Assembly (NCBI GenBank): GCA_016765235.1
Contig: JAESQH010000039.1
Location: 15,019 to 26,966, forward strand
Direction of reading: 5' to 3'
Length of the DNA stretch: 11,948 nt
DNA from: Paracoccaceae bacterium
GTDB lineage: Bacteria; Pseudomonadota; Alphaproteobacteria; Rhodobacterales; Rhodobacteraceae
Within the stretch, counting starts at the first letter, position 1. Each line of letters opens with the position of its first letter. The notes beneath the pieces are model-generated. The model was given only the letters and a program-made list of their open reading frames with translations, did not search any database and was not told where the DNA came from. Made by a program: the position numbers and the translations under genes. Shown piece by piece: positions 1 to 8,231 of this stretch.

Positions 1-394
1 TGGGAAGGCGGTCCAAGTAATCTTCTAGCTGCAATATCCGTGCGGCATTATTGATGGCTTCTTCAATCTCGGCCTTGGACTTCTTGGCGATCTTCAACGC
101 GAAGGCCATATTTTCGCGCACCGTCATATGCGGATAAAGGGCGTAGGATTGGAAGACCATGGCGATGCCACGCTCCGACGGGGGTACGTTGTTAACCACA
201 ACACCGTCAATTTCGAGGGTGCCGCTGGTGATTTTTTCAAGTCCGGCAACCATGCGCAACAACGTGGATTTACCACAGCCAGACGGTCCGACAAACACAA
301 TCAACTCGCCGGTTTTGATCTCAAGGTTTATGCCTTTCAAAACCTCGACGCTTCCATAAGATTTGGCAACGTCCGTCATTCTTAGATCAGCCAT
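1..394 (-). CDS. aglK: ABC transporter ATP-binding protein AglK, C-terminus beyond left edge
   Basis: Partial gene: 131 N-terminal residues are present and the rest lies off the left edge. It is the cytoplasmic ATPase that would energise alpha-glucoside import through AglF/AglG (MalK/UgpC class). Visible motifs are the Walker A loop GPSGCGKST at residues 36-44 and the Q-loop in MVFQSYALYP (Gln82). The LSGGQ signature, Walker B and the C-terminal regulatory domain are outside the window. The start ATG at 394 overlaps the aglA stop by 8 nt (ATGGCTGA), with an AAGG-type ribosome site 10-15 nt upstream inside aglA, so translation is probably coupled. The ABC family is certain from sequence. The specific name AglK rests on position after aglE-F-G-A; other sugar-importer ATPases look almost the same in this part. 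Confidence 0.93.
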   Translation of the reverse strand, partial: MADLRMTDVAKSYGSVEVLKGINLEIKTGELIVFVGPSGCGKSTLLRMVAGLEKITSGTLEIDGVVVNNVPPSERGIAMVFQSYALYPHMTVRENMAFALKIAKKSKAEIEEAINNAARILQLEDYLDRLP

Positions 395-2081
395 CTGATA
401 CGCCTTTCAAATTGTTGTTCATTACCGCAAAGCACGGTTGCCATGGATCGAGATTTACCAAACCTGCCGCACCAGCAATTGCCGAATTCACGTTTTCGCC
501 AGCGGGCATCCAGTTTCCATCGGGAAGTTTTGCTTGCGCCGGTTCGTCGCTTAGATTGAAAGCGCAGAACATTTTTTCGTTGCCCAAGGTCCGAGTGAAA
601 CTCAACACATTACCCTCGACCGTCATTTTCGATTGATCACCTAGCGCAAGCGCCGGATATGCATGCCGCAACGCGATTGCGTATCGATAATGGTGAATCA
701 ATGCGTCCGGTTCCGCTTCCAACTTTGCTACTGCATGCTGAAGGTGCTCGCTTGGAACCGGCAACCATGTGTGCGCCGCGTCCGAAAACCCGCCGTTCTG
801 ATTGGACCCAGTCCAGACCATAGGCGTTCGACACCCGTCGCGGCCCTTGAATTCTGGCCAGAACTCTATGCCGTAGGGGTCTTGTAAATCGTCGAAATCG
901 AGATCGGCCTCTTCCAGCCCCAGTTCTTCGCCCTGATAGATGCACACGGAACCGCGTAGGCACATCAGCAGCGTTGTAAACATCCTTTTTGCCGGCTCAG
1001 ACAATTCCCAACGGCTGGTGTGCCTGTTCACATCGTGGTTAGAAAACGCCCAGCAGGCCCAACCATCGGCGGCGACTTCCTCGATTTTAACGAAAACATC
1101 CGAGATGTATTTTGCTGTGGGTCGCCCCCCGGTAAGCATCTCGAACGCGTAACACATTTGCATTAATTCATCGCCGGAAGTGTACTCCCCCAAAATTTCC
1201 AACCCACGATGGGCGTCCCCAATTTCACCAAGCGCTGCCGCATTGTACGGGTTCATGGCGGCCCGCAAACGTCTGAGGAAACCGAGCGTTTCGGGTTGGT
1301 TTTTTGAGCGTGTATGCAATTGATGATTATAGGGATTAACGGCGGGTGCGATCCGGTCATTTCGCAGCTCAAGCGGCAGCGCCGGATTGTCGCGCAACAG
1401 TTTGTCAGCGAAGTAAAAGTTGATTGTATCAAGCCGAAATCCGTCGACGCCACGCTCCAGCCAGAACCGAGCGATGTCCAGCAACGCATCCTGAACAGCC
1501 ATTGTGTGCAAATTCAGGTCTGGTTGCGAAGCAAGGAAATTATGGAGGTAATACTGGCAACGACGTGCATCCCAGTGCCATGCCGACCCGCCAAAAATGG
1601 ACAGCCAGTTGTTGGGCGGCGTTCCATCGGACTTTGCATCAGCCCAGACATACCAGTCAGCCTTGTCATTTTCGGTATCGGCGCGACTTTCCTTGAACCA
1701 CGGATGCTGATCGGAGGAGTGGCTGAACACCAGATCAATCATCACCTTCAGCCCTAGGTCATGTGCCGTTTCAACCACCGCATCAAAATCCGCTAATGTG
1801 CCAAACATTGGATCGACGGCGCAATAATCCGATACGTCGTACCCGAAATCCGCCATTGGCGATGTAAAGAACGGTGAAATCCAGATTGCATCGACACCCA
1901 GCGACGCCACGTATGGCAAACGCTGCACAATGCCAGCCAAATCCCCGACGCCGTCACCGTTGGAATCCTGAAAACTGCGCCGATATATCTGATAGATCAC
2001 CGCGCCCCGCCACCAGTCCTCGTCCGTTTGGAAGTCGGTTTTGGAGGTTATTGGCTGAGGTGCATTCATTTTCGTATTCAT
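387..2081 (-). CDS. aglA: Alpha-glucosidase, GH13 family (AglA)
   Basis: 564-residue cytoplasmic alpha-glucosidase that would cleave imported alpha-glucosides such as maltose, sucrose or trehalose. All GH13 conserved regions are visible: region I near residues 115-121 (MIDLVFSH), region II GFRLDT with nucleophile Asp218, region III ALGEIGD with acid/base Glu286, and region IV FSNHDVNR with Asp350. The N-terminal WWRGAVIYQIYRRSFQDSNG is typical of oligosaccharide-cleaving GH13 enzymes, and the GDGVGDL element follows it. No signal peptide is seen, which fits intracellular hydrolysis after ABC uptake. The ATG at 2081 begins 2 nt after the aglG stop (TAGAAATG), so translation is probably coupled. 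An in-frame ATG at codon 5 is an alternative start. Length matches rhizobial AglA. Exact substrate range is not readable from sequence. Confidence 0.95.
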   Translation of the reverse strand: MNTKMNAPQPITSKTDFQTDEDWWRGAVIYQIYRRSFQDSNGDGVGDLAGIVQRLPYVASLGVDAIWISPFFTSPMADFGYDVSDYCAVDPMFGTLADFDAVVETAHDLGLKVMIDLVFSHSSDQHPWFKESRADTENDKADWYVWADAKSDGTPPNNWLSIFGGSAWHWDARRCQYYLHNFLASQPDLNLHTMAVQDALLDIARFWLERGVDGFRLDTINFYFADKLLRDNPALPLELRNDRIAPAVNPYNHQLHTRSKNQPETLGFLRRLRAAMNPYNAAALGEIGDAHRGLEILGEYTSGDELMQMCYAFEMLTGGRPTAKYISDVFVKIEEVAADGWACWAFSNHDVNRHTSRWELSEPAKRMFTTLLMCLRGSVCIYQGEELGLEEADLDFDDLQDPYGIEFWPEFKGRDGCRTPMVWTGSNQNGGFSDAAHTWLPVPSEHLQHAVAKLEAEPDALIHHYRYAIALRHAYPALALGDQSKMTVEGNVLSFTRTLGNEKMFCAFNLSDEPAQAKLPDGNWMPAGENVNSAIAGAAGLVNLDPWQPCFAVMNNNLKGVSDG

Positions 2082-2083
2082 TT

Positions 2084-3232
2084 CTATTTCACCGAGCCAG
2101 CCAGAAGGCCACGAACGAGGTATTTTTGCATGCTAAAGAAAACGGCCAGCGGTACCGCGATTGACACAAATGCCGAGGTTGCGAGGATTTCCCAGTTGCC
2201 GCCACGCGTTCCCAGCAACTCGACAATCTGTTTGGTCATCACAGTGGTATCGCCCGTTGAATCGATTAAGAACACTAGCGCCACAAGCAAATCATTCCAG
2301 GTCCACAAAAATTGGAATATTGCGAACGAGGCCAACGCCGGGAAGCTTAACGGCAATATTATCTTCACGAATATCTGAAATTCCGAGGCACCGTCTACAC
2401 GCGCGTTTTCGATTATGTCTCTTGGTAGGCCGACCATGTAGTTACGCAAAAGGTATATCGCTAAAGGCAGTCCAAACCCAGTGTGAGCCAGCCAGACACC
2501 AACATACCCCTTTCCGATACCAATTTCATTATGGAACTTTAACAGCGGGATTAGGGCAAGTTGTAAGGGAACCACCAACAGGCCGACGACGGCCGCGACT
2601 AATAATGCGCGCCCCGGAAAATCCATCCATGCCAGCGCATAAGCAGCAAATGCCGCCACCAATATAGGAATGATCGTGGCCGGTATCGTCACTGTAAGGG
2701 TATTGATAAACGCTTTCATCATGCCTTCACGGTTATCAGGATCAAAAAGTACGTTCTGGTAATTCGCCAACGTAAATTCCGGCGGTGTAATTGCCGTCAC
2801 AAATATCCGCTGACCTCGCGAGCCAGTGAAGGGTTCGGTGTTTGTCATGCGATAGTGACCGCCGCTGGAAACGATAATGTCACCGCCTTTTGTAAGCCCC
2901 CCCATTTCACCGGCCACAAAGGAATTGATAGCACGAGAGGACACGCCGTAAACTGACACGGTTACCTCAATACCAGGTTCAAACAAGTCCCCCTCAATAA
3001 CATAGAGGTCGCCTTCCTGAACCTGCAATTCCGGCCCGTCCGCACGGATTATCAGGTTTTGTTCGGAAGGGAACGCCGCTTTCCACCATCCACTCGTCGC
3101 AATCTGGTCCGATGTTCTAAACGATGAAACCAACAGCCCGACAGTCGGAAATAACCACAGTGCAACCAGCAGAGCGACTGATATATGAACCGCCCAAGTA
3201 AGGCTCGATTTTGTTCCGGCAATATTGTCCAT
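2084..3232 (-). CDS. aglG: Alpha-glucoside ABC transporter permease AglG
   Basis: 382-residue inner-membrane permease of the MalG/AglG type. One transmembrane helix (about residues 13-35) is followed by a large periplasmic segment (about 40-170). Five further hydrophobic segments occur between about 172 and 368. The cytoplasmic EAA-type loop that docks on the ATPase is at about residues 275-297 (ENARVDGASEF..., Gly281, Pro294). The big insertion after the first helix makes it about 100 residues longer than a standard sugar permease; as far as I recall this is normal for AglG. ATG at 3232 is preceded by a G-rich ribosome site (GGGGG) overlapping the end of aglF, 9 nt from the aglF stop. It pairs with AglF to form the channel. 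Confidence 0.92.
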   Translation of the reverse strand: MDNIAGTKSSLTWAVHISVALLVALWLFPTVGLLVSSFRTSDQIATSGWWKAAFPSEQNLIIRADGPELQVQEGDLYVIEGDLFEPGIEVTVSVYGVSSRAINSFVAGEMGGLTKGGDIIVSSGGHYRMTNTEPFTGSRGQRIFVTAITPPEFTLANYQNVLFDPDNREGMMKAFINTLTVTIPATIIPILVAAFAAYALAWMDFPGRALLVAAVVGLLVVPLQLALIPLLKFHNEIGIGKGYVGVWLAHTGFGLPLAIYLLRNYMVGLPRDIIENARVDGASEFQIFVKIILPLSFPALASFAIFQFLWTWNDLLVALVFLIDSTGDTTVMTKQIVELLGTRGGNWEILATSAFVSIAVPLAVFFSMQKYLVRGLLAGSVK

Positions 3233-3241
3233 ATCAGCCCC

Positions 3242-4249
3242 CTATCGCATTTCTTTGCGCGCGTTATACACGTTCCAGATCAGGATCGGTGTTACCAACA
3301 GCATGATCACCATCGCACTGGCCGAACCCACACCCCAGTCATTGGCACGAAACAATTTGTCGAACATATAATTGGCCAGCACTTGCGTACCCCATTGCCC
3401 GTTGGTCATGGCAAAAACGATATCGAAGACTTTGAGTACGACAATCGTGATTGTCGTCCAGACCACCACAATCGTGCTGGAAATCTGGGGCATTTTGATT
3501 TTGAAAAATAATTGAAACGGATTGGCACCATCCAGAATGGCGGCCTCGATTGTTTCTTCGGGAATACCGCGCAAGGCTGCGGACAATATCACCATCGCGA
3601 AACCGGTCTGAATCCAGACCAGAACCGCCATTAGGAAAAAGTTGTTCCAGAAAGGAATTGTTAACCAAGTTCGCGGTGCCTCGCCGCCAAATCCTAAGTA
3701 GAGCGCGTTCAACACTCCAATCTGTTCCTGATCAATCGGGCGAGTGTCATAGACAAGTTTCCAGATCACCGCCGCACCGACAAACGAAATTGCCATCGGC
3801 ATAAATATCAAAGATTTGGCAATATTGCCCCATTTAATCCGGTCGGTCAGCTGCGCGGCCAACAGGCCAAATGCCGTTGAAAACGCTGGAACGATGATAA
3901 GCCACATTATGTTATTTTTCAGCGCTTCCCAGAATTTGGGCTCGTCTAACATCTGCCGATAATTATCCAGCCCAACGAATTGGGAACCCCCGCCCGGAAC
4001 CCGCTCCATAAACGACATCCGTAAAGTTTCGACAACCGGATATGCTAGATAAAGGCCGAGCGCGACTATAGAGGGAAAAAGGAACAGCCAAGGCCGGATC
4101 ATTCCGGCGCGGTTGATGTTTCGCCCGGCGTTCGGACCGCGGGCAGGAAACAGAACTTTGTCTAGTAGTTGATTTGAAAAGTAAAAGTATCCGACACAAC
4201 CGCCCACGCCGACAATAATAGTGATTAGACCCTGTAATGCTGGATGCAT
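3242..4249 (-). CDS. aglF: Alpha-glucoside ABC transporter permease AglF
   Basis: 335-residue inner-membrane permease of the MalF/AglF type, partner of AglG. An extra N-terminal helix (about residues 7-25) precedes the main bundle, which begins with a helix at about 53-75. More helices follow at about 113-133, 146-165, 201-224, 258-280 and at the C-terminus. The EAA loop is clear at 235-254 (EAAILDGANPFQ..., Gly241, Pro254). ATG at 4249 has a GGGGCAG-like ribosome site shortly upstream. It lies 91 nt downstream of the aglE stop, the only long gap in the operon, and that gap holds a strong hairpin. Family assignment is firm; substrate follows from the neighbours. Confidence 0.93.
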   Translation of the reverse strand: MHPALQGLITIIVGVGGCVGYFYFSNQLLDKVLFPARGPNAGRNINRAGMIRPWLFLFPSIVALGLYLAYPVVETLRMSFMERVPGGGSQFVGLDNYRQMLDEPKFWEALKNNIMWLIIVPAFSTAFGLLAAQLTDRIKWGNIAKSLIFMPMAISFVGAAVIWKLVYDTRPIDQEQIGVLNALYLGFGGEAPRTWLTIPFWNNFFLMAVLVWIQTGFAMVILSAALRGIPEETIEAAILDGANPFQLFFKIKMPQISSTIVVVWTTITIVVLKVFDIVFAMTNGQWGTQVLANYMFDKLFRANDWGVGSASAMVIMLLVTPILIWNVYNARKEMR

Positions 4250-4290
4250 GGTGCTGCCCCTGTCTCGTACTGAATGTGGCGGTAAATGCT

Positions 4291-4326
4291 GGAACCCCGA
4301 CCCAATGGCCCTAGGGCCGGAGTTCC
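4291..4326 (-). terminator. Intercistronic hairpin between aglE and aglF (attenuation or mRNA stabilisation)
   Basis: In the aglE-to-aglF direction the RNA can form a 13-bp stem, GGAACUCCGGCCC pairing with GGGUCGGGGUUCC (two G-U pairs, no mismatch), around a 10-nt loop. It includes the perfect 12-bp palindrome GGCCCTAGGGCC. No U-run follows on the minus strand, so it is not a classic intrinsic terminator for the operon. A likely role is blocking 3' exonucleases or causing partial termination, which would leave more binding-protein message than permease message. On the plus strand the same hairpin is followed by GTTTTTATT and would look like an intrinsic terminator, although no plus-strand gene points at it. 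Confidence 0.7.
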
Positions 4327-4340
4327 GTTTTTATTGCTAC

Positions 4341-5627
4341 TTATTTCAAAGCATCCCAAGACGCCTGAATTTCAGTGGCAACATCCTGAGCGGATTTACC
4401 GCCAGCATAGTCAACCATGCCTGTCCAGAATGAACCGGCACCAACACCGCCGGGCATCAGGTCTGAACCGTCAAACCGGAATGTTGTAGCGTTAAGCAAG
4501 ATGTCGTTCATCTTTTGCAACGTTGGATCACCGAATACCGATGTATCTACGCCTTTGTGCGGTGTCAGGAAGCCTTTGCGGGCCATCCAGATTTCATGCG
4601 CAACTGGCGTTTGCAGATACTCGATCAGAGCCTGCGCACCGGGGCTGTCATCGGTGATAGCCCAAACTGTACCAGCACCAAGAACGGGATTACCCAGATT
4701 TTTGCTTGCGTAGGATGGGAAGTAGAAGAAGTCTGCATCTTCACCGACGGCCGTTCCCTCGGGGAAGAAGGCCGGAATAAAGCTGGCCTGACGGTGCAGG
4801 TAACACTGTGGCGGCGAGCTAAACAGACCCTTTGGGCTGTCGCGGAAATCCGTCGATGCAACAGCACCGGCACCACCAGAAACGTAGGCATCATTACGAG
4901 CAAACGCACCAAATTCTTCGATCGCGGCAACAACCCGTGGATCGTTAAACGGAATCTCGTTTGCTACCCATTGGTCATAAACGCTCGGAGGCTGCGTGCG
5001 CAGCATCATGTCTTCGACCCAATCTGTTGCTGGCCAACCAGTTGCGCCACCCGATCCAAGTCCAATACACCAAGGTGTGCTGCCATCGGCAACAATTTGA
5101 TCTGATAGGGCTTTCAAATCTTCCATAGATGTAGGCACTTCATAGCCAGCATCCTCGAAGTTCTCCGGTACATACCAAACCAGCGATTTCACATCGATCT
5201 TATAGAAAAACCCGTATAGCGCATCGTTCCCGTCCGCGCCGGCATATGTCCCGAGGTCAACCCAGGACTGACCGGCCGCATAATTTTCGCGAATCCAATC
5301 GGCTGTTCCGCTGGCCAAAGGCGTTAGGAACCCGTCGCGCGCCATATCGGCCGCCAAACCGGGCTGTGGGAACACGGCGATATTAGGGGCTGAACCGGCT
5401 TCCGCGTCTACACGGATTTGCTGCTCGAAACTGTCAGACCCGACATAACGCACGTCCGCGCCTGTCTGGTCGGCAAATTCAGCGAGCACCGCTTCGACGT
5501 TTTCCTGATCCGCCCCAAGCCATGGACCGAACACTGTAACTTGCTCGCCAGCTAGATCGCTCGCGGCAAATCCTGCGTTAGCTGCAAGGGCTGCAACTGC
5601 AACACTTGCGAATAGTAATTTTTTCAT
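4341..5627 (-). CDS. aglE: Periplasmic alpha-glucoside-binding protein AglE
   Basis: 428-residue solute-binding protein of the extracellular family 1 type that captures alpha-glucosides in the periplasm and delivers them to AglFG. A clear signal peptide starts MKKLLFASVAVAALAANA and probably ends after GFA at residue 21; no lipobox Cys is present. The mature part opens with a strand (EQVTVFGPW) and a helix, as expected for this fold. I chose the ATG at 5627 because GGAGGA at 5632-5637 is ideally spaced before it. A GTG at 5639 in the same frame would add four residues but place the ribosome site inside the gene. It is first in the operon and closest to the operator. Function is inferred from family and gene order. 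Confidence 0.94.
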   Translation of the reverse strand: MKKLLFASVAVAALAANAGFAASDLAGEQVTVFGPWLGADQENVEAVLAEFADQTGADVRYVGSDSFEQQIRVDAEAGSAPNIAVFPQPGLAADMARDGFLTPLASGTADWIRENYAAGQSWVDLGTYAGADGNDALYGFFYKIDVKSLVWYVPENFEDAGYEVPTSMEDLKALSDQIVADGSTPWCIGLGSGGATGWPATDWVEDMMLRTQPPSVYDQWVANEIPFNDPRVVAAIEEFGAFARNDAYVSGGAGAVASTDFRDSPKGLFSSPPQCYLHRQASFIPAFFPEGTAVGEDADFFYFPSYASKNLGNPVLGAGTVWAITDDSPGAQALIEYLQTPVAHEIWMARKGFLTPHKGVDTSVFGDPTLQKMNDILLNATTFRFDGSDLMPGGVGAGSFWTGMVDYAGGKSAQDVATEIQASWDALK

Positions 5628-5631
5628 GATT

Positions 5632-5637
5632 TCCTCC
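5632..5637 (-). promoter_or_regulatory. Ribosome binding site of aglE
   Basis: GGAGGA lies just before ATG 5627 and is the strongest Shine-Dalgarno sequence in the left half. It decides the start in favour of 5627 over the GTG at 5639 and fits a highly expressed binding protein. Confidence 0.85.
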
Positions 5638-5648
5638 ACTATTGTCCA

Positions 5649-5677
5649 ATAAATTGCGCCATTTTGGTTTTTCTCAA
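5649..5677 (-). promoter_or_regulatory. Candidate promoter of the agl operon
   Basis: Reading toward aglE, TTGAGA (5672-5677) resembles a -35 box and is followed after 17 nt by ATTTAT (5649-5654), or after 18 nt by TTTATT, a poor -10 box. The -35 box shares its first three bases with the operator palindrome at 5675-5686, so repressor binding would block RNA polymerase. The -35 match is decent, the -10 is weak. Confidence 0.4.
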
Positions 5678-5686
5678 AGCGCTTTG
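5675..5686. promoter_or_regulatory. LacI-type operator, copy 1 (CAAAGCGCTTTG)
   Basis: Perfect 12-bp palindrome with a central CpG, the usual form of LacI/GalR-family operators. It lies 48 nt upstream of the aglE start and overlaps the candidate -35 box. The 10-bp core AAAGCGCTTT recurs at 5837-5846, just before the divergent regulator gene. The natural ligand is AglR, encoded next door. Confidence 0.8.
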
Positions 5687-5793
5687 GATAAACGGAGTAT
5701 CATTGATTCGTGTTGAACTGTCAAACACCAAGAAATTATCCCTTATTAATAGAGATTACCGCAGTGTTAGGTTCATCGCGTGTAAATTATTCT

Positions 5794-5822
5794 TTGACCT
5801 TTCTTAACGAGACATCTAATGT
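5794..5822 (+). promoter_or_regulatory. Candidate promoter of aglR-bglA
   Basis: TTGACC (5794-5799) followed after 17 nt by TAATGT (5817-5822) is the best -35/-10 pair found before aglR. It would start transcription near 5829, leaving a very short leader that contains the second operator. The -10 match is only partial. Confidence 0.35.
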
Positions 5823-5836
5823 TGAGGACAAAATTG

Positions 5837-5846
5837 AAAGCGCTTT
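5837..5846. promoter_or_regulatory. LacI-type operator, copy 2 (AAAGCGCTTT)
   Basis: Perfect 10-bp palindrome identical to the core of the site at 5675-5686; centres are 161 bp apart. It ends 4 nt before the aglR ATG at 5851 and occupies the place where a ribosome site would be. This suggests autorepression by roadblock or at initiation, and possible DNA looping between the two sites. Confidence 0.75.
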
Positions 5847-5850
5847 GATT

Positions 5851-6882
5851 ATGAAACTAAAAGAACTGGCAGATATACTGGGCCTATCCCAAACCACCGT
5901 TAGTCGCGCACTCAATGGTTATCCGGAAGTGCGGGAAGCGACGCGCAAGCGGGTGATGGAGGTGGCACTTGCCCATAATTACAAGGCCGATACGCGGGCT
6001 AAAGGTTTGGCTACGGGGCGGTCGATGGCGATTGGCCACGTTATCCCGCTTTCCACCCACCACGAAATGGTTAACCCGGTGTTTGCCGATTTCATCGCTG
6101 GTGCCGGCGAGATATATTCGCGCGACGGTTATGACATATTGCTTTCGGTCGTGGCTGATGTGGACGAAGAAAACGCGTACCGCAAGTTTAGCTCCAGCCG
6201 TTCAATCGACGGTGTGATTGTTCACGGCCCACACGCCGATGATCCGCGTATTGCGCTGCTTAAAAGTCTGGAAATACCTTTTGTTGTTCATGGCCGGGCG
6301 GGTGACAACGAGGAAAGCTACAATTGGGTTGATGTAAATAACCGCCATTCGTTCCTGCGGGCGACGGAGTTTTTGTTGGACCTTGGGCACAAAAGAATTG
6401 CGCTGTTGAACGGCCTTGAATCGATGGATTTTGCCCGGCGACGGCGCGAAGGATACTGTGCAGCGCTGGAAGCGCGTGACATCCTACCGGACCAAATCTT
6501 AATGGTATCGGGGGAAATGACCGAAGAATTGGGTTTCCGCAATGCCAAGCAAATGCTTGCCGAAAGCAGTCCTCCGACGGCGTTTCTGGTTTCATCGATG
6601 AGCATGGCAATAGGCGCACGTCGCGCGATTGACGACGCCGGAAAAAAAATGGGCCGCGATGTGTCCGTGGTAATCCACGACGACGACCTGTCCTATCTGA
6701 AGAACGGCAGCGACATTCCGATTTTCACGGCGGCGCGCTCTGCTGTTCGCCAAGCAGGCAGGCTTTGCGCCGAAATGCTGCTGGAGATTATCGCCAACCC
6801 GGATCCGGAATACCGCCATATTTTACTGGAAAGCGAACTTATGGTCGGCATGTCTACAGGCCCTGCGCCGATACAGGATTAG
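5851..6882 (+). CDS. aglR: LacI-family transcriptional repressor of alpha-glucoside genes (AglR)
   Basis: 343-residue DNA-binding regulator. The LacI helix-turn-helix is at the very N-terminus: residues 3-24 (LKELADILGLSQTTVSRALNG). A hinge region (about 46-60) and a periplasmic-binding-protein-like sugar domain (about 62-335) follow. I chose ATG 5851 because LacI proteins begin directly with this helix and the length then matches the family. An open frame runs back to a GTG at 5710, but those 47 extra residues would cover the operator and promoter. No good Shine-Dalgarno is seen; the second operator occupies that space. The gene is divergent from aglE and followed after 3 nt by bglA. By analogy with rhizobial AglR it should repress the agl operon and be released by an alpha-glucoside. 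Confidence 0.88.
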   Translation: MKLKELADILGLSQTTVSRALNGYPEVREATRKRVMEVALAHNYKADTRAKGLATGRSMAIGHVIPLSTHHEMVNPVFADFIAGAGEIYSRDGYDILLSVVADVDEENAYRKFSSSRSIDGVIVHGPHADDPRIALLKSLEIPFVVHGRAGDNEESYNWVDVNNRHSFLRATEFLLDLGHKRIALLNGLESMDFARRRREGYCAALEARDILPDQILMVSGEMTEELGFRNAKQMLAESSPPTAFLVSSMSMAIGARRAIDDAGKKMGRDVSVVIHDDDLSYLKNGSDIPIFTAARSAVRQAGRLCAEMLLEIIANPDPEYRHILLESELMVGMSTGPAPIQD

Positions 6883-6885
6883 AGG

Positions 6886-8208
6886 ATGTTAACGTCTGAT
6901 GACTTCCCGCCCAACTTCATTTTCGGGGCAGCCACATCTTCCTACCAGATCGAGGGGCAATCGTTTGGTGGCGCAGGCGATACACACTGGGATCAGTTCG
7001 CGCTGAAAACCGGCAACGTAGTGAACAACGAAAACGGTGCAATCGCCTGCGATCACTATCATCGTTTCGAGGATGATCTCGACTTGCTGAAAGGGCTGGA
7101 TGCTTACCGTTTTTCTACTAACTGGGCCAGAGTTCTACCGGAGGGTCGAGCGGCCGTGAATCAGGAGGGGTTGGATTTCTATGACAAACTGGTTGATGCT
7201 ATACTGGAGCGAGGGCTTAAGCCGTATTTAACACTTTATCACTGGGAACTTCCGGCGGCTCTGGCCGATAAAGGCGGTTGGACAAACCCTGAAATTGCAA
7301 ACTGGTTTGGCGATTATACAGATGTTGTGCTTGATCGGATCGGGGATCGGGTTGAATCCGTAGCGACACTGAATGAACCATGGTGTGTGGCTTGGCTGTC
7401 ACATTTTCTTGGACAACACGCGCCTGGCCTCCGTGATATTCGCGCAGCGGCGCGGACCATGCATCACGTACTGCTCGCGCACGCTGAAGCAATGGATCGA
7501 ATGCGTAGTCGTGGGCAGAAAAACCTAGGGATCGTTTTGAATTTTGAACACGCCCAAAGCCTTGATGCTGCACCTGAAAACCTTGCGGCTTCAGCTACAT
7601 TTGACGCCATTTTTAATCGTTGGTTCATTGAGGCGCTGTCGCGTGGTGAATACCCAAAGGAGGCTCTGAATGGCTTGGCTCCGCATTTACCGGACGGCTG
7701 GGAAAAAGACATGGAGCGGATTCAGCAACCCATAGATTGGCTGGGCGTTAATTATTACACCCGCCAGATATTGTCCCATGATTCGGATGGAGGCTGGCCA
7801 AATTACAAATCGACCCCCGGCGATTTATCGAAAACCAGCATGGGTTGGGAGGTTTATCCGAAAGGATTAGGTAAACTGCTGTACCGGTTAAAAAATGATT
7901 ACATTGGCGATTTACCGATCTATGTGACGGAAAATGGAATGGCCCGAAATGATGTTTGCGAGAGTTCTGTTGTCAGCGATCCGGAACGTTGGAATTTCAT
8001 TCAGCAGCACTTGATAGAAGTCAGAAGTGCGATCGGCAAAGGTGTCAACATTCAGGGCTACTTCTATTGGTCCCTTCTAGATAATTTTGAATGGGCATTT
8101 GGTTACGAAAAACGTTTTGGTTTGATTCATGTTGATTTTGCCACACAAAAACGAACTCCAAAGCAAAGCTATTATGATTTTGTTACTGCATTTGGAAAGA
8201 AACACTAA
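6886..8208 (+). CDS. bglA: Beta-glucosidase, glycoside hydrolase family 1
   Basis: 440-residue cytoplasmic GH1 enzyme hydrolysing beta-glucosides. Hallmarks are all present: N-terminal FIFGAATSSYQIEG with Gln21, YHWELP with His119-Trp120, acid/base Glu164 in TLNEP, nucleophile Glu349 in YVTENG, and the glycone-binding WSLLDNFEWAFGY (about 395-407). Length is normal for bacterial GH1 and there is no signal peptide. ATG 6886 follows the aglR stop by 3 nt, with AGAGG overlapping the stop as ribosome site, so it is co-transcribed and probably coupled with aglR. It has no cognate beta-glucoside importer here, suggesting that AglEFGK brings in mixed substrates or that the regulator co-controls both linkage types. 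GH1 identity is firm; activity could also include beta-galactoside or beta-fucoside. Confidence 0.94.
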   Translation: MLTSDDFPPNFIFGAATSSYQIEGQSFGGAGDTHWDQFALKTGNVVNNENGAIACDHYHRFEDDLDLLKGLDAYRFSTNWARVLPEGRAAVNQEGLDFYDKLVDAILERGLKPYLTLYHWELPAALADKGGWTNPEIANWFGDYTDVVLDRIGDRVESVATLNEPWCVAWLSHFLGQHAPGLRDIRAAARTMHHVLLAHAEAMDRMRSRGQKNLGIVLNFEHAQSLDAAPENLAASATFDAIFNRWFIEALSRGEYPKEALNGLAPHLPDGWEKDMERIQQPIDWLGVNYYTRQILSHDSDGGWPNYKSTPGDLSKTSMGWEVYPKGLGKLLYRLKNDYIGDLPIYVTENGMARNDVCESSVVSDPERWNFIQQHLIEVRSAIGKGVNIQGYFYWSLLDNFEWAFGYEKRFGLIHVDFATQKRTPKQSYYDFVTAFGKKH

Positions 8209-8231
8209 ATCGCGACATCGAGTATTCGTCT

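Noticed and set aside
1314..1757. 147-codon plus-strand ORF opposite aglA
   Set aside because: Antisense to the GH13 core including catalytic regions; no motif or ribosome site of its own.
2161..2667. 168-codon plus-strand ORF opposite aglG
   Set aside because: Rich in Arg, Pro and His as expected for the reverse complement of membrane-protein codons; shadow of aglG.
4515..5105. 196-codon plus-strand ORF opposite aglE
   Set aside because: It is antisense to a clear binding-protein gene, shows no recognisable domain, and its composition looks like the complement of coding sequence.
5710..5850. N-terminal extension of the LacI regulator from a GTG start
   Set aside because: LacI proteins begin directly with the helix-turn-helix at 5851; the extension would cover the promoter and the second operator.
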